A DNA stretch of 64,000 nucleotides from Aquabacterium sp. OR-4 (GCF_025290835.2 NZ_JAOCQD020000001.1:2790001-2854000); one strand, 5' to 3'; shown: positions 45,859 to 57,975, numbered from the stretch's first letter. The notes: generated by a model from the letters alone, not told the origin. A program made the numbers and translations.

Positions 45859-48800
45859 TCAGACCAGGACGCGCTCGATGCCGCCCTGGTTGGCGCGGGC
45901 CACGTAGTCCTGCAGCCAGGTGTCGCCCAGGATGTGGCGCGCCATCTCGATGACGATGTAGTCGGCCTCGAGCAGGCCGCCTTCCAGGTCGTTGCCGTAG
46001 CGGGTCAGGCCGGTCAGGCAGGCCGGGCAGCTGGTGAGGATCTTCACCGGTGCCTGGCCCTTGGTGGCCACCGCCCCGGCAGGGGCCGGCTGGCCCGTCT
46101 TGCCGGCGGCCGCCGGCAGCGCGCGCAGCTGCGCCTCGTTCTTGCGCAGCTCTTCTTCCTTGCGGAAGCGGATCTGCGTGGAGATGTCGGGGCGCGACGT
46201 GGCCAGCGTGCCGGCCGTGCCGCAGCAGCGGTCACTCTGCACCACGGCGGGGCCGACCAGGGCCTTCACGGTCTTCATCGGCTCCTGCAGCTTCATCGGG
46301 CTGTGGCAGGGGTCGTGGTACAGGTAGGCGCCGGCCTGCTCGGGCGTGAGGGTGATGCCCTTCTCGAGCAGGTACTCGTGGATGTCGACGATGCGGCAGC
46401 CGGGGAAGATCTTGTCGAACTGGTAGCCCTGCAACTGGTCGTAGCAGGTGCCGCAGCTGACCACCACGGTCTTGATGTCGAGGTAGTTCAGCGTGTTGGC
46501 CACGCGGTGGAAGAGCACCCGGTTGTCGGTGATCATCTTCTCGGCCTTGTCGAACTGGCCGTTGCCGCGCTGCGGGTAGCCGCAGCACAGGTAGCCGGGC
46601 GGCAGCACCGTCTGCACGCCGGCGTGCCACAGCATGGCCTGCGTGGCCAGGCCCACCTGGCTGAACATGCGCTCGGAGCCGCAGCCCGGAAAGTAGAACA
46701 CCGCCTCGCTGTCGGCCGTGGTGGCCAGCGGGTTGCGGATGATCGGCACGTAATCGGCGTCTTCGATGTCCAGCAGCTTGCGGGCGGTCTTGTTGGGCAG
46801 GCCGCCAGGCATCTTCTTGTTGACGAAGTGGATCACCTGCTCCTTGATCGGCGCGCTGCCCACGCTGGCCGGCGGCCGTGCGGTCTGCGCCTTCACCAGG
46901 CCCGACAGCAGGGTGTTGCCCACGTTCACGGCCTTGCCGCCCCAATCGAGCACCGCGGTGCGCAGCGCGCCAATCACATGCGGGTTGCGCGTGTCGAGCA
47001 TGGCCATGGCCGCGGCGGTGGCCGGGCGCCAGCTCTTCTGGCCCATCTTGCGCAGCAGGTTGCGCATGGCCATCGTGACATCGCCGAAGTCGATCTTCAC
47101 CGGGCAGGGGCTCAGGCACTTGTGGCACACCGTGCAGTGGTCGGCCACATCCTCGAACTCCTCCCAGTGCTGCAGGCTGATGCCGCGGCGCGTCTGCTCC
47201 TCGTACAGGAAGGCCTCGATCAGCAGGCTGGTGGCCAGGATCTTGTTGCGCGGGCTGTACAGCAGGTTGGCGCGCGGCACATGGGTGGCGCACACCGGCT
47301 TGCACTTGCCGCAGCGCAGGCAGTCCTTGATGCTGTCGGAGATGGCGCCGATGTCGCTCTGCTGCATGATCAGCGACTCGTGCCCCATCAGCCCGAAGCT
47401 GGGCGTGTAGGCATGGCTCAGGTCGGCAGCATGCACGTCGTCGCCCAGGCGGCTCAGGGCCTGGCCGCGCAGCAGCTTGCCCTTGTTGAACCGGCCCTCG
47501 GGGTCGATGCGCTGCTTGTAGGCCGTGAAGTTGGCCAGCTCCTCGTCGGTGAGGAACTCGAGCTTGGTGATGCCGATGCCGTGCTCGCCCGAGATCACGC
47601 CGTTGAGGCTGCGCGCCAGCACCATGATGCGCGCCACGGCCTCGTGGGCCGTCTGCAGCATCTCGTAGTTGTCGGAGTTGACGGGGATGTTGGTGTGCAC
47701 ATTGCCGTCGCCGGCATGCATGTGCAGCGCCACCCACACGCGGCCGCGCAGCACCTCCTGGTGGGCCTGCTTGCAGGCGTCGATCAGCGGCGCGAACGCG
47801 GCGCCGGCAAACAGCATCTGCAGCGGCCGCAGGATCTGCACCTTCCAGCTGGCACGCAGGCTGTGATCCTGCAGCTGGTCGAAGTAGCTGCGGCTCTCGT
47901 TGGGCAGCACCGCGTCGAGGTGCTGCATCCACTGCTGCCACTGGGCGCGCACGTCGCCGATCAGCACCAGGGCCTGCTGCACGCGGTCGTCCAGCCACTC
48001 GGGGCTGGGCACGGCGCTGGCGTCGTCGGTCTTGCCGGTCAAAAGGCTCGGCAGCTGGCCGCCGGTGAACAGGCGCTCCAGCCGGTCGGCCAGCGCGATC
48101 TTGTTGCGCAGGCTCAGCTCGATGTTGATGCGCTCGATGCCCAGCGTGTACTCGCCCATGCGCTCGAGCGGGATCACCACGTCCTCGTTCACCTTGAACG
48201 CGTTGGTGTGCTTGCTGATGGCCGCGGTGCGCTTGCGGTCGAGCCAGAACTTCTTGCGGGCCTCGGCGCTGACGGCCACGAAGCCCTCGCCCGAGCGGGC
48301 ATTGGCCAGGCGGATGACCTCGCTGGTGGCCCGCGCCACGCGGTCGGCATCGTCGCCCACGATGTCGCCGATCAGCACCATCTTGGGCAGGCCGCCGCGC
48401 TTGCTCTTGGTGGCGTAGCCCACGGCCTTGAGGTAGCGGTCGTCGAGGTGCTCCAGGCCGGCCAGGATGGCGCCGCCCGGCTGCTTCATCTCGGCGAACA
48501 TGAAGTCCTTGATGTCGACGATGCTGGGCACGCAGTCCTTCGGGTTGCCGAAGAACTCGAGGCACACCGTGCGCACATGCTCGGGCATGCGGTGCACCAC
48601 CCAGCGTGCGCTGGTGATCAGGCCGTCGCAGCCCTCTTTCTGGATGCCCGGCAGGCCGGCCAGGAACTTGTCGGTCACGTCCTTGCCCAGGCCTTCCTTG
48701 CGGAACACCCGGCCGGGGATGGCCAGCGTCTCGGTCTTCTCGAGCACCTTGCCCGTGGCATCAAACCAGCGCAGCTCGAAGCGGGCCTCGGCGATGTCGT

Positions 48801-49839
48801 GGATCTTGCCGAGGTTGTGGTCCAGGCGGATCACCTCGAGCCACTTGGCCTCGGGCGTCACCATGCGCCAGCTGGCCAGGTTGTCGAGCGCGGTGCCCCA
48901 CAGCACGGCCTTCTTGCCGCCGGCGTTCATGGCGATGTTGCCGCCCACGCAGCTGGCCTCGGCCGAGGTGGGATCGACCGCAAACACATGGCCGGCGCGC
49001 TCGGCGGCATCGGCCACGCGCTGCGTGACCACGCCAGCACCGGTCCAGATGGTGGGCACCTTGTGGCCCACGCCGGGCAGGCCGATGAACTCGACCTCGG
49101 TCATCTGTTCGAGCTTCTCGGTGTTGATCACCGCGCTCTTCCAGGTCAGCGGCACGGCGCCGCCGGTGTAGCCGGTGCCGCCACCGCGCGGCACGATGGT
49201 CAGGCCCAGCGTGATGCAGCCGGCCACCAGCGCGGCCATTTCGGCCTCGGTGTCGGGCGTGAGCACCACGAACGGGTACTCGACGCGCCAGTCGGTGGCG
49301 TCAGTGACATGGCTCACCCGCGACAGGCCGTCGAACTTGATGTTGTCCTTGGCGGTGTGGGCGCCCAGCACGCGGCGCGCGCGCTGGCGCAGATCGGCCA
49401 CCTGCGCAAACTGCGCACCGAAGCGCTGCACCGCGCCACGCGCCATCTCGAGCAGGCTGCCCACGTGGCCGTCGCGCACCGGGTCGGTCGCGGGCGTGCG
49501 GCGGCGCTCGACCTCGTGCAGCCGGTGGTTCAGCGCATCGATCAGCAGCTGGCGGCGGCGCGGGTTGTCGAGCAGGTCGTCAACCAGGTAGGGGTTGCGC
49601 TGCACCACCCAGATGTCGCCCAGCACCTCGTAGAGCATGCGCGCCGAGCGGCCGGTGCGGCGCTCGCCGCGCAGACGGTCGAGCAGATCCCAGGCGCCGG
49701 CGCCCAACAGGCGCAGCACGATCTCGCGGTCGGAGAACGAGGTGTAGTTGTACGGAATCTCGCGCAGGCGGGGTGCCTGCGCGCCTTCGACGGCGAGGTC
49801 GCCGCCAGCCAGGCTGGGGATCACGAGCGGTGCATTCAT
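45859..49839 (-). CDS. giant FAD/iron-sulfur D-2-hydroxyacid (D-lactate-type) dehydrogenase with DUF3683
   Basis: A 1326-residue fusion protein. An N-terminal DUF3683-type segment (about 1-150, [19 protein letters not shown]) precedes an FAD-binding type 4 domain ([43 protein letters not shown]) and an FAD-oxidase C-terminal domain ending [17 protein letters not shown] and [13 protein letters not shown]. Two [4Fe-4S] clusters follow (C840-x-x-C843-x-x-C846 in CLRCGKC, then [11 protein letters not shown]), and two Cys-Cys-Gly-type modules (GCGSERMF ... [16 protein letters not shown] ... CCGTAGT). The layout joins GlcD-like and GlcF-like parts and predicts oxidation of a 2-hydroxyacid with electrons passed to quinone. 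No signal peptide is seen. The substrate is unproven. Confidence 0.9.
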   Translation of the reverse strand: MNAPLVIPSLAGGDLAVEGAQAPRLREIPYNYTSFSDREIVLRLLGAGAWDLLDRLRGERRTGRSARMLYEVLGDIWVVQRNPYLVDDLLDNPRRRQLLIDALNHRLHEVERRRTPATDPVRDGHVGSLLEMARGAVQRFGAQFAQVADLRQRARRVLGAHTAKDNIKFDGLSRVSHVTDATDWRVEYPFVVLTPDTEAEMAALVAGCITLGLTIVPRGGGTGYTGGAVPLTWKSAVINTEKLEQMTEVEFIGLPGVGHKVPTIWTGAGVVTQRVADAAERAGHVFAVDPTSAEASCVGGNIAMNAGGKKAVLWGTALDNLASWRMVTPEAKWLEVIRLDHNLGKIHDIAEARFELRWFDATGKVLEKTETLAIPGRVFRKEGLGKDVTDKFLAGLPGIQKEGCDGLITSARWVVHRMPEHVRTVCLEFFGNPKDCVPSIVDIKDFMFAEMKQPGGAILAGLEHLDDRYLKAVGYATKSKRGGLPKMVLIGDIVGDDADRVARATSEVIRLANARSGEGFVAVSAEARKKFWLDRKRTAAISKHTNAFKVNEDVVIPLERMGEYTLGIERINIELSLRNKIALADRLERLFTGGQLPSLLTGKTDDASAVPSPEWLDDRVQQALVLIGDVRAQWQQWMQHLDAVLPNESRSYFDQLQDHSLRASWKVQILRPLQMLFAGAAFAPLIDACKQAHQEVLRGRVWVALHMHAGDGNVHTNIPVNSDNYEMLQTAHEAVARIMVLARSLNGVISGEHGIGITKLEFLTDEELANFTAYKQRIDPEGRFNKGKLLRGQALSRLGDDVHAADLSHAYTPSFGLMGHESLIMQQSDIGAISDSIKDCLRCGKCKPVCATHVPRANLLYSPRNKILATSLLIEAFLYEEQTRRGISLQHWEEFEDVADHCTVCHKCLSPCPVKIDFGDVTMAMRNLLRKMGQKSWRPATAAAMAMLDTRNPHVIGALRTAVLDWGGKAVNVGNTLLSGLVKAQTARPPASVGSAPIKEQVIHFVNKKMPGGLPNKTARKLLDIEDADYVPIIRNPLATTADSEAVFYFPGCGSERMFSQVGLATQAMLWHAGVQTVLPPGYLCCGYPQRGNGQFDKAEKMITDNRVLFHRVANTLNYLDIKTVVVSCGTCYDQLQGYQFDKIFPGCRIVDIHEYLLEKGITLTPEQAGAYLYHDPCHSPMKLQEPMKTVKALVGPAVVQSDRCCGTAGTLATSRPDISTQIRFRKEEELRKNEAQLRALPAAAGKTGQPAPAGAVATKGQAPVKILTSCPACLTGLTRYGNDLEGGLLEADYIVIEMARHILGDTWLQDYVARANQGGIERVLV

Positions 49840-50181
49840 GTGGGGCTGACAGGCGCCGGATTCTTGGAGAAAAGCGCAGCGTCGCCGGGGGCAGGCACCT
49901 GAAGCCGTATGGTATCGCAGTGCAACAATGCCCCTTCGCGGGGCCGGGCCAGGGTCGCCGGCGGGCCACTGGATGGCCGCGCTGCCGGCCCGGGCCACCG
50001 GCGCGGCGCGGCGTGCGGGGCTTGCGCAAAGCCTGCGCACGCCCTGCCCCGCCTGTGCCGGACGCCCGACACGAAGGGGTTAGTCCCCATGCCCGCGCAC
50101 GCCAGCCTGTGACAGAAACGCGCCTGTCATCAGATCTGCCGACACTGCACGCCTTTGTCATTCGAGTTTCACGGAGAAGAC
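49840..50181. other. 342-bp divergent promoter region between the flavin/Fe-S gene and ugpB
   Basis: Both flanking genes start from this gap. On the ugpB side there are CTGTCA-like motifs (see the separate entry) and a GGGG-TTAGT-CCCC hairpin (50078-50090). The other side holds an AT-richer segment around 49910-49930 that probably contains the flavin/Fe-S gene promoter, though no clear -35/-10 pair can be assigned. Nothing coding is evident. Confidence 0.45.
50107..50161 (+). promoter_or_regulatory. possible PhoB-box cluster upstream of ugpB
   Basis: CTGTGAC (50107-50113), CTGTCAT (50124-50130), CTGCCGA (50136-50142) and TTGTCAT (50155-50161) resemble the CTGTCAT repeats of PhoB sites. In E. 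coli ugp belongs to the Pho regulon. The spacings here (17, 12 and 19 bases) do not keep the standard 11-bp period, so the call is weak. Confidence 0.3.
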
Positions 50182-51501
50182 ATGAATTTCCGCCAAGCCA
50201 GCACCGCTGGCCTCACCCTGGCCGTGCTGTCGGCCCTTACGCTGCCGGCCCAGGCCCAGACCGAAGTGATCTGGTGGCACTCGATGAGCGGCCAGCTCGG
50301 TGAGTGGGTCAACGGCCTGGCCAAGGACTTCAACGCCAGGCAGACCACCTACAAGGTGACGCCGGTGTTCAAGGGCACCTACCCCGAAAGCTTTGCCGCC
50401 GCCATTGCCGCCTTCCGCGCCGGCAATGCGCCGCACGTGCTGCAGGTGTTCGAGGTGGGCACCGCCAGCATGATGGCCAGCAAGGGCGCCATCGTGCCGG
50501 TCAGCGAGGTGATGAAGCGCGCCGGCGTGGCCTTCGACCCGGCGGTGTACGTGCCGGCGGTGTCGGGCTACTACACGGCGCCCAACGGCCAGATGCTGAG
50601 CCTGCCGTTCAACAGCTCGACCACCGTGCTGCACTACAACAAGGACGCCTTCAAGGCCGCCGGCCTGGACGCCAACAGCCCGCCCAAGACCTGGCCCGAG
50701 GTGGCGCTGGCCGCGGCCAAGCTCAAGGCCAGCGGCCACAAGTGCCCGTTCACCACCAGCTGGCAGAGCTGGACCCAGCTCGAGAGCTTCTCGGCCTGGC
50801 ACAACGTCGAGTTCGCCAGCCAGCGCAACGGCTTCAACGGCCTGAACACGCGCCTGGCGGTCAACACGCCGCTGCACCAGCGCCACATCGAGAACCTGGC
50901 CAACATGTCGCAGCAGGGCCTGTTCGTCTACAAGGGCCGCAACAACACGGCCGATGCCACCTTCGTGTCGGGCGAGTGCGCCATGCTGACCGGCTCGTCG
51001 GCGGTGTATGGCGCGGTCAAGCGCAACGCCAAGTTCCAGGGCGGCATCAGCACCCTGCCCTTCTATCCCGACGTGGCCGGCGCACCGCAGAACACCGTGA
51101 TCGGCGGCGCCAGCCTGTGGGCCATGGCCGGCAAGAAGCCCGACGAGTACAAGGGCGTGGCCGAGTTCTTCAAGTACCTGTCGGACGCCGGCGTGCAGGC
51201 CAAGAGCCACCAGGAGACCGGCTACCTGCCGATCACCAGCGCGGCCTTCAAGATGACCGAGGAGGCCGGCTTCTACAAGGCCAACCCGGGCACCGATGTC
51301 AGCGTCACGCAGATGATCCGCAAGACCACCGACAAGTCGCGCGGCATCCGCCTGGGCAACTTCGTGCAGATCCGCACCGTGATCGACGAAGAACTGGAGC
51401 AGGTGTGGGGCGGCAAGAAGAGCGCCAAGGAAGGCCTGATCGCCATCAAGAACCGTGGCGACACCTTGCTCGAGAAGTTCGAGAAGGACAACAAGAACTG
51501 A
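50182..51501 (+). CDS. ugpB: glycerol-3-phosphate ABC transporter substrate-binding protein UgpB
   Basis: A 439-residue periplasmic binding protein, one residue longer than E. coli UgpB. A Sec signal (STAGLTLAVLSALTLPAQAQ) precedes the mature start TEVIWWHSMSGQLGEWVNGLAKDFN. Typical blocks are KGTYPESFAAAIAAFRAGNAPHVLQVFEVG and LPFNSSTTVLHYNKDAFKAAGLD. It binds sn-glycerol-3-phosphate and glycerophosphodiesters such as glycerophosphocholine. It heads the ugpBAECQ operon; the ATG at 50182 has GGAGAAG just upstream. Confidence 0.96.
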   Translation: MNFRQASTAGLTLAVLSALTLPAQAQTEVIWWHSMSGQLGEWVNGLAKDFNARQTTYKVTPVFKGTYPESFAAAIAAFRAGNAPHVLQVFEVGTASMMASKGAIVPVSEVMKRAGVAFDPAVYVPAVSGYYTAPNGQMLSLPFNSSTTVLHYNKDAFKAAGLDANSPPKTWPEVALAAAKLKASGHKCPFTTSWQSWTQLESFSAWHNVEFASQRNGFNGLNTRLAVNTPLHQRHIENLANMSQQGLFVYKGRNNTADATFVSGECAMLTGSSAVYGAVKRNAKFQGGISTLPFYPDVAGAPQNTVIGGASLWAMAGKKPDEYKGVAEFFKYLSDAGVQAKSHQETGYLPITSAAFKMTEEAGFYKANPGTDVSVTQMIRKTTDKSRGIRLGNFVQIRTVIDEELEQVWGGKKSAKEGLIAIKNRGDTLLEKFEKDNKN

Positions 51502-51640
51502 TGCCGCGCTTGCGGCGGCCCCAGGCTGCCGCCAGCCAGGCCCTTTGACGGCACGGCGGCCACCCCGCCGCGCCGACAACGGCAGCGGCAAGGCCACGCG
51601 CCTTGCCGTTGCGCTTTGACCTCGGAGACCGACCGCAACG

Positions 51641-52528
51641 ATGGCCGTCGAGAAACGCGTCCGCTTCAAGAGCTGGTGGCTGCCCTGGGTGCTGGTGGCG
51701 CCGCAGATGGTCATCGTGCTGGTGTTCTTCTTCTGGCCGGCCGGACAGGCCCTGTTCCAGAGCGTGCTGCGCGAGGACGCCTTCGGCACCAGCTCGCAGT
51801 TCGTGGGGCTGGAGAACTTTCGCGCGCTGTGGGCCGACAGCACCTACCTGGCCTCGTTCCAGACCACGACGGTGTTTTCGCTGCTGGTGGCGGTGCTGGG
51901 CCTGGCCTGCTCGCTGCTGCTGGCGGTGATGGCCGACCGCGTGACCCGCGGCGCCATGGTCTACCGCACGCTGCTGATCTGGCCCTATGCGGTGGCGCCG
52001 GTGGTGGCCGGGGTGCTGTGGCTGTTCATGTTCGCGCCGTCGATCGGCGTGGTGAGCCATGCGCTGCGCGCCGCCGGCATCGACTGGAACCACCTGCTCA
52101 ACGGCACGCATGCCATGACGCTGATCGTCATGGCCGCGGTGTGGAAGCAGATCTCCTACAACTTCCTGTTCTTCCTGGCCGGCCTGCAAAGCATTCCCAA
52201 GAGCCTGATCGAGGCCGCGGCCATCGACGGCGCCGGCCCCTGGCGGCGCTTCTGGACGGTGCAGCTGCCGCTGCTCACGCCTACCAGCTTCTTCCTGCTG
52301 GTGATCAACATCGTCTACGCCTTCTTCGACACCTTTGCCATCGTCGACGCCGCCACCTCGGGCGGGCCGGGCAAAGACACGGCGATCCTGGTCTACAAGG
52401 TGTACTTCGATGGCTTCAAGGCCATGGATCTGGGCGGCTCGGCCGCGCAGTCGGTGGTGCTGATGGTCATCGTGGTGGCGCTGACGGTGCTGCAGTTCCG
52501 CTATGTCGAACGCAAGGTGAACTACTGA
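51641..52528 (+). CDS. ugpA: glycerol-3-phosphate ABC transporter permease UgpA
   Basis: A 295-residue inner-membrane permease, the same length as E. coli UgpA, with six helices and the loop [29 protein letters not shown]. The start [23 protein letters not shown] is typical. It follows ugpB by 139 bp. Its stop codon overlaps by one base the start of a 25-codon mini-ORF that in turn runs into ugpE. Confidence 0.95.
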   Translation: MAVEKRVRFKSWWLPWVLVAPQMVIVLVFFFWPAGQALFQSVLREDAFGTSSQFVGLENFRALWADSTYLASFQTTTVFSLLVAVLGLACSLLLAVMADRVTRGAMVYRTLLIWPYAVAPVVAGVLWLFMFAPSIGVVSHALRAAGIDWNHLLNGTHAMTLIVMAAVWKQISYNFLFFLAGLQSIPKSLIEAAAIDGAGPWRRFWTVQLPLLTPTSFFLLVINIVYAFFDTFAIVDAATSGGPGKDTAILVYKVYFDGFKAMDLGGSAAQSVVLMVIVVALTVLQFRYVERKVNY

Positions 52529-52605
52529 TGAGCCCCACCCTCAAGCGGCCTGCGCCGGCCGCGCGGCCAGCGCCCACGCCGGTGGCCCGGGAGCTGCCGC
52601 GATGA
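52528..52605 (+). CDS. 25-codon mini-ORF bridging ugpA and ugpE
   Basis: An ATG at 52528 shares a base with the ugpA stop (TGATG), and the frame ends at a TGA (52603-52605) overlapping the ugpE ATG at 52602 (ATGA). The peptide [20 protein letters not shown] plus five residues is Pro/Ala/Arg-rich with no recognisable domain. Its exact fit suggests a coupling leader that carries ribosomes from ugpA to ugpE. It may not make a functional peptide. Confidence 0.45.
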   Translation: MSPTLKRPAPAARPAPTPVARELPR

Positions 52606-53459
52606 TCGAGAACCGCCCCATCGCCAACACGCTGTCGCACCTGGTGCTGGTGCTGGGCGTGCTGATCGTGGCCTTTCCGGTCTACGTCACCTTCGTCGCC
52701 AGCACGCAGACCGCCGAGCAGATCGTGCAGCAGGTGCCGATGTCGCTGCTGCCGGGCAGCAACATGCTGCAGAGCTACAAGCTGGCGCTGTTTGGCGGCC
52801 AGACGGCCTATGGCAGCACCATCGCGCCGGTGGCGCCGATGATGCTGGTCAGCCTGATCACGGCGCTGGTCATCGCGTTGGGCAAGATCGCCATCTCGCT
52901 GCTGTCGGCCTTTGCGGTGGTGTACTTCCGCTTTCCCGGCCGCAACCTGGTGTTCTGGATGATCTTCATCACCCTGATGCTGCCGGTGGAGGTGCGCATC
53001 CTGCCCACCTACCAGGTGATCTCCGACCTGGGCATGCTCAACAGCTATGCCGGGCTCACCGTGCCGCTGATCGCCAGCGCCACCGCCACCTTCTTGTTCC
53101 GGCAGTTCTTCCTGACCGTGCCCGACGAGCTGGTGGAGGCCGCCCGCATCGACGGTGCCGGGCCGCTGCGCTTCTTCAAGGACGTGCTGCTGCCGCTGAG
53201 CCGCACCTCGATCGCGGCGATCTTCGTGATCCAGTTCATCTACGGCTGGAACCAGTACCTCTGGCCGCTGCTGGTCACCACCAGCGAGGACATGTACCCG
53301 GTGGTCACCGGCATCAAGCGCATGATCTCCGGCGGTGATGCCGCCACCGAATGGAATGCCGTGATGGCCACCGCCATGCTGGCCATGCTGCCACCGGCCT
53401 TGGTGGTGATCCTGATGCAGCGCTGGTTCGTCAAGGGCCTGGTGGACACGGAAAAATAA
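52602..53459 (+). CDS. ugpE: glycerol-3-phosphate ABC transporter permease UgpE
   Basis: A 285-residue permease with six helices and the transport loop [28 protein letters not shown]. The sequence [31 protein letters not shown] and the C-terminal KGLVDTEK are typical of UgpE. It forms the membrane channel with UgpA. The ATG at 52602 overlaps the stop of the preceding mini-ORF, and ugpC follows eight bases later. Confidence 0.95.
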   Translation: MIENRPIANTLSHLVLVLGVLIVAFPVYVTFVASTQTAEQIVQQVPMSLLPGSNMLQSYKLALFGGQTAYGSTIAPVAPMMLVSLITALVIALGKIAISLLSAFAVVYFRFPGRNLVFWMIFITLMLPVEVRILPTYQVISDLGMLNSYAGLTVPLIASATATFLFRQFFLTVPDELVEAARIDGAGPLRFFKDVLLPLSRTSIAAIFVIQFIYGWNQYLWPLLVTTSEDMYPVVTGIKRMISGGDAATEWNAVMATAMLAMLPPALVVILMQRWFVKGLVDTEK

Positions 53460-53467
53460 GGTGTGAC

Positions 53468-54532
<1,065 letters not shown>

Positions 54533-54551
54533 CCGCTGACGGAGGCACCCC

Positions 54552-55295
54552 ATGACCCCCTGGCCCTACCCGCGCTGGATTGCGCACCGCGGCGCCGGCA
54601 AGCTGGCCCCCGAGAACACGCTGGCGGCGTTTCGGCTTGGCGCCTCGCACGGCTGGCGCATGGCCGAATGCGACGTCAAGCTCTCGGCCGATGGCGTGCC
54701 CTTCCTGCTGCACGACGCAACCCTGGAGCGCACCACCAACGGCGGCACGGCCACCGCCGGCGCGCTGCCCTGGTCGGCGCTGTCGCGCCTGGACGCCGGC
54801 GCCTGGCACGGCCGCGCCTTTGCCGGCGAAAGTCTGCCCACGCTGGCCGCGCTGGCCGCCTACCAGCGCGCCAACGGCCTGCTGCTGAACATCGAGATCA
54901 AGCCGACGCCCGGCGCCGAACACGCCACCGGCCGGGTGGTGGCCGAACATGCCGCACTGCTGTGGGCCGATGCCGCGGTGCCGCCGCTGCTCAGCTCGTT
55001 TCGGCCCGAGTCGCTGCAGGGCGCCTGCGAGACGGCGCCGCAGCTGCCGCGCGCCCTGCTGCTCGACTCGCTGTGGGACGGCTGGTTCGACATCGCCCGG
55101 CAGCTGGGCTGCGTGGCCATCGTCACCCACCACCGCCTGATGGACGCCGCACTGCACCAGCGCGCGCGCGACGCCGGCTGGCGCACGCTGTGCTACACGG
55201 TGAACGAAGCCACCGACGCCGAACGCCTGCTGGCGCTGGGCGTTGACGGCATCATCACCGACGCGGTCGACCGCTTCGCGCCGGCGGCCGGCTGA
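54552..55295 (+). CDS. ugpQ: glycerophosphodiester phosphodiesterase UgpQ
   Basis: A 247-residue cytoplasmic GDPD-family enzyme. The TIM-barrel catalytic motif HRGAGKLAPENTLAAF holds the metal- and phosphate-binding residues, followed by ECDVKLSADGVPFLLHDATLERTTNG and IEIKPTPG. It hydrolyses imported glycerophosphodiesters to glycerol-3-phosphate and an alcohol. No signal peptide is present, as in E. coli UgpQ. It follows ugpC by 19 bp and closes the operon. Confidence 0.95.
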   Translation: MTPWPYPRWIAHRGAGKLAPENTLAAFRLGASHGWRMAECDVKLSADGVPFLLHDATLERTTNGGTATAGALPWSALSRLDAGAWHGRAFAGESLPTLAALAAYQRANGLLLNIEIKPTPGAEHATGRVVAEHAALLWADAAVPPLLSSFRPESLQGACETAPQLPRALLLDSLWDGWFDIARQLGCVAIVTHHRLMDAALHQRARDAGWRTLCYTVNEATDAERLLALGVDGIITDAVDRFAPAAG

Positions 55296-55323
55296 GCCAG
55301 CCGCTCATTGCGGGGACAGCCTC

Positions 55324-56628
55324 TCAGGCCTCGGCCGTCGACGGCAGCTCGCGCACATTGCGGATCACGCCCGTGCGCCAGGCCAGCAGCGCCAGCAGGG
55401 CCGCGGTCAGGCCCACGCAGGCCAGCGTGGCGCGCAGCGACACATGCTCGCCGATCCAGCCGCCCAGCAGCGCCCCGGGCACGCCCGGCAGCAGGATCAA
55501 CCAGCGCATGGTCGTCGTCATGCGGCCCAGCAGTGGCTCGGGCGTCACCGCCTGGCGCAGCGCCAGGAAGTTGATGAACACCAGCACCGCGCCGGCACCG
55601 GTGAGCACCATCATCCCGGCAAAGCCGGCCACCCCCAGCGCCGCGCTGCCGGGTGGCGTGAGCGCCGGCAGAAGCCAACCCGCCGAGCACATCGCAAAGC
55701 CCAGCACCAGCGTCGGCCCCGGGCCGTGGCGCTGGCTCAGCCGGTCGCCCAAGGTGCTGGCGGCCACCGTGCCCACGCCCAGGCCCACGTAGCACAGGCC
55801 CACGGCCTGCTCGCTGAGGCCCAGCGTGCGCGAGGCGTAGAGGATCTGCACCGCCTGCGCGGCATGGTGGCACAGCTGCCACACGCCCACCGCCGCCGCC
55901 AGCGCCACCAGCAGGCGCTGGCCCGACACGAAGCGCAGGCCCTCGCGCAGATCGCGCCCGAAGCTCACATCGCGGCGCGGCGCCACGGTTTCGTGCACCG
56001 GCAGGCCGCGCAGGATGGCGGCCGAGCTCAGCAGGGCCAGCGCATCCAGCAGCAGAGCCAGCGGTGCCCCCACCAGCTTGATCAGCAGACCCGCCAGGCC
56101 CGGGCCCATCACCTCGGCGCCCGAGCTGGCCAGCGCATTGCGGGCATGGGCCTGCACCAGCTTGTCGCGTGGCACCACCTGCATCAGCACGATCTGCGAC
56201 GCGCTGCCGGCGCTGGCATTGACCGCCCCGATCAAGAACGCCACCGCATACATCCACGGCATGCCCAGCCAGCCCAGCCACCAGCTGGCCGCCACGCTGG
56301 CCACCGACAGCGCCACCAGCAGCTCACCGGCCACCACCACGGGCAGCTTGCGCACGCGGTCCAGCCACACGCCGGCCGGCAGCGACAGCAGCGCGAACGG
56401 CAGCGTCTCCATCGCGATCAGCCAGCCCATCTGGGTGGGGCTGGCCTGCAGCAGCAGCGCTGCCGTCAAGGGCAGCGCCAGCAGCGTGACCTGCTGCCCC
56501 AGCGACGCGATCAGCACCGAGCCGAACAGGCGGCGGTAGACCGGATCGCGCAGCACATCATCCGGCGCCAGACGCAGGCGCTCGCGCCAGACCGTGTGCC
56601 GCGGCCCGCTTGGTGTTCGTATGGTCAA
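55324..56628 (-). CDS. MFS transporter, EntS-like exporter family
   Basis: A 434-residue major facilitator protein with about twelve helices. The first half has DPVYRRLFGSVLIASLGQQVTLLALPLTA and the signature loop GVWLDRVRKLPVVVAGELL. The family includes enterobactin exporter EntS and macrolide efflux proteins; the substrate is unknown. The TTG at 56628 is proposed because a GGGGGGCGAG purine run lies just upstream; a GTG at 56592 is the alternative. It converges with ugpQ, with 28 bp between the stops. Confidence 0.85.
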   Translation of the reverse strand: MTIRTPSGPRHTVWRERLRLAPDDVLRDPVYRRLFGSVLIASLGQQVTLLALPLTAALLLQASPTQMGWLIAMETLPFALLSLPAGVWLDRVRKLPVVVAGELLVALSVASVAASWWLGWLGMPWMYAVAFLIGAVNASAGSASQIVLMQVVPRDKLVQAHARNALASSGAEVMGPGLAGLLIKLVGAPLALLLDALALLSSAAILRGLPVHETVAPRRDVSFGRDLREGLRFVSGQRLLVALAAAVGVWQLCHHAAQAVQILYASRTLGLSEQAVGLCYVGLGVGTVAASTLGDRLSQRHGPGPTLVLGFAMCSAGWLLPALTPPGSAALGVAGFAGMMVLTGAGAVLVFINFLALRQAVTPEPLLGRMTTTMRWLILLPGVPGALLGGWIGEHVSLRATLACVGLTAALLALLAWRTGVIRNVRELPSTAEA

Positions 56629-56745
56629 ACTCGCCCCCCTCAAGTGCCCGCCGGCCCTTGTGAGGCGGCCAGGCCATCGGGCGATTGTGCGGGCTGTGCC
56701 GGGGGCAGCGCCCCGCCGCATCCCCCCGTCGGCGGGGGAAACCGC

Positions 56746-57975
56746 TCAGCTGCGGTAGTCGGCGTTGATGCTGACGTAATCGTGCGAGAGGTCACAGGTC
56801 CACACCGTGGTGCAGGCCGCACCACGGTGCAGCACCACCCGCACCGTGATCTCGCTCTGCTTCATCACGCGCTGACCATCGGCCTCACGGTAGTCAGGGT
56901 GGCGGCCGCCCTGGCGGGCCACATGCACATCGTCGAGGTACAGGTCGATCAGCGTCTGGTCGAGGTCGTCGATGCCGGCATAGCCCACCGCCGCCAGGAT
57001 GCGGCCCAGGTTCGGATCGCTGGCAAAAAACGCCGTCTTCACCAGCGGCGAGTGCGCAATCGCATAGGCCACACGGCGGCATTCGTCGTCGTCGGCACCG
57101 CCATCCACCTGCACGGTGATGAACTTGGTGGCGCCTTCACCATCGCGCACGATGGCCTGCGCCAGCTGCTGCGCCACGGCAATCACCGCCTCGCGCAGCG
57201 CCTGACCGGCCTCGGACGCCAGGCTGCTGATCGGCGCATGGCCGGCTTGGTGCGTGGCCACCAGCACCAGCGAGTCATTGGTCGACGTGTCGCCGTCGAT
57301 CGTGATGCGGTTGAAGCTCAGATCGGCCGCCTCGCGCACCAGCCCTTGCAGCAACTCGGGCGAAATCACGGCATCGGTGGCCATGAAGCCCAACATGGTG
57401 GCCATGTTCGGCCGGATCATGCCGGCGCCCTTGCTGATGCCGGTGACCGTGACCGTGCGGCCGCCAATCTGCACCTGACGCGAAGCCGCCTTGGGCAGCG
57501 TGTCGGTGGTCATGATGCCCTGCGCTGCCAGCGCCCAGGCGTCGGCCTGCAGGGCGGACAAGGCCATGGGCAAGCCCGCCTCGATGCGCTCGACCGGCAG
57601 GCTTTCCATGATCACGCCGGTGGAAAACGGCAGCACCTGCTGCGGCGCCACACCCATCAATCCGGCCAGCGCCGCACAGGTGCGACGGGCCCGAGCCAGG
57701 CCGTCGACTCCGGTGCCGGCATTGGCATTGCCGGTGTTGATCACCATCGCCCGGATGGCCGAACCCGTGCCCAGATGCTCGCGGCACACCTGCACCGGCG
57801 CGGCGCAAAAACGGTTGCGCGTGAACACGCCGGCCACCGATGCGCCGTCGTCCAGCGCAAACACCACCAAATCCTTGCGATGGGCCTTGCGCACGCCGGC
57901 CTCGGCCACGCCGATGCGCACACCGGCCACCGGAAACAGATCGGCCGCCACGGGCGGCTGCAGATTGACGGGCAT
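56746..57975 (-). CDS. argJ: bifunctional ornithine acetyltransferase/N-acetylglutamate synthase ArgJ
   Basis: A 409-residue ArgJ. The self-cleavage site lies in [20 protein letters not shown], with the nucleophile Thr193 starting the beta chain. Other family blocks are [11 protein letters not shown] near the start, [26 protein letters not shown] and [19 protein letters not shown]. It transfers the acetyl group from N-acetylornithine to glutamate, keeping the arginine pathway cyclic. The C-terminal [12 protein letters not shown] is standard. Confidence 0.97.
   Translation of the reverse strand: MPVNLQPPVAADLFPVAGVRIGVAEAGVRKAHRKDLVVFALDDGASVAGVFTRNRFCAAPVQVCREHLGTGSAIRAMVINTGNANAGTGVDGLARARRTCAALAGLMGVAPQQVLPFSTGVIMESLPVERIEAGLPMALSALQADAWALAAQGIMTTDTLPKAASRQVQIGGRTVTVTGISKGAGMIRPNMATMLGFMATDAVISPELLQGLVREAADLSFNRITIDGDTSTNDSLVLVATHQAGHAPISSLASEAGQALREAVIAVAQQLAQAIVRDGEGATKFITVQVDGGADDDECRRVAYAIAHSPLVKTAFFASDPNLGRILAAVGYAGIDDLDQTLIDLYLDDVHVARQGGRHPDYREADGQRVMKQSEITVRVVLHRGAACTTVWTCDLSHDYVSINADYRS

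Noticed and set aside
43696..49902. A 2068-codon open frame on the plus strand
   Set aside because: It is antisense to the peptide-binding protein and the flavin/Fe-S dehydrogenase. Its His/Leu/Ala/Gly-rich composition with no domains is the usual shadow of GC-rich genes.
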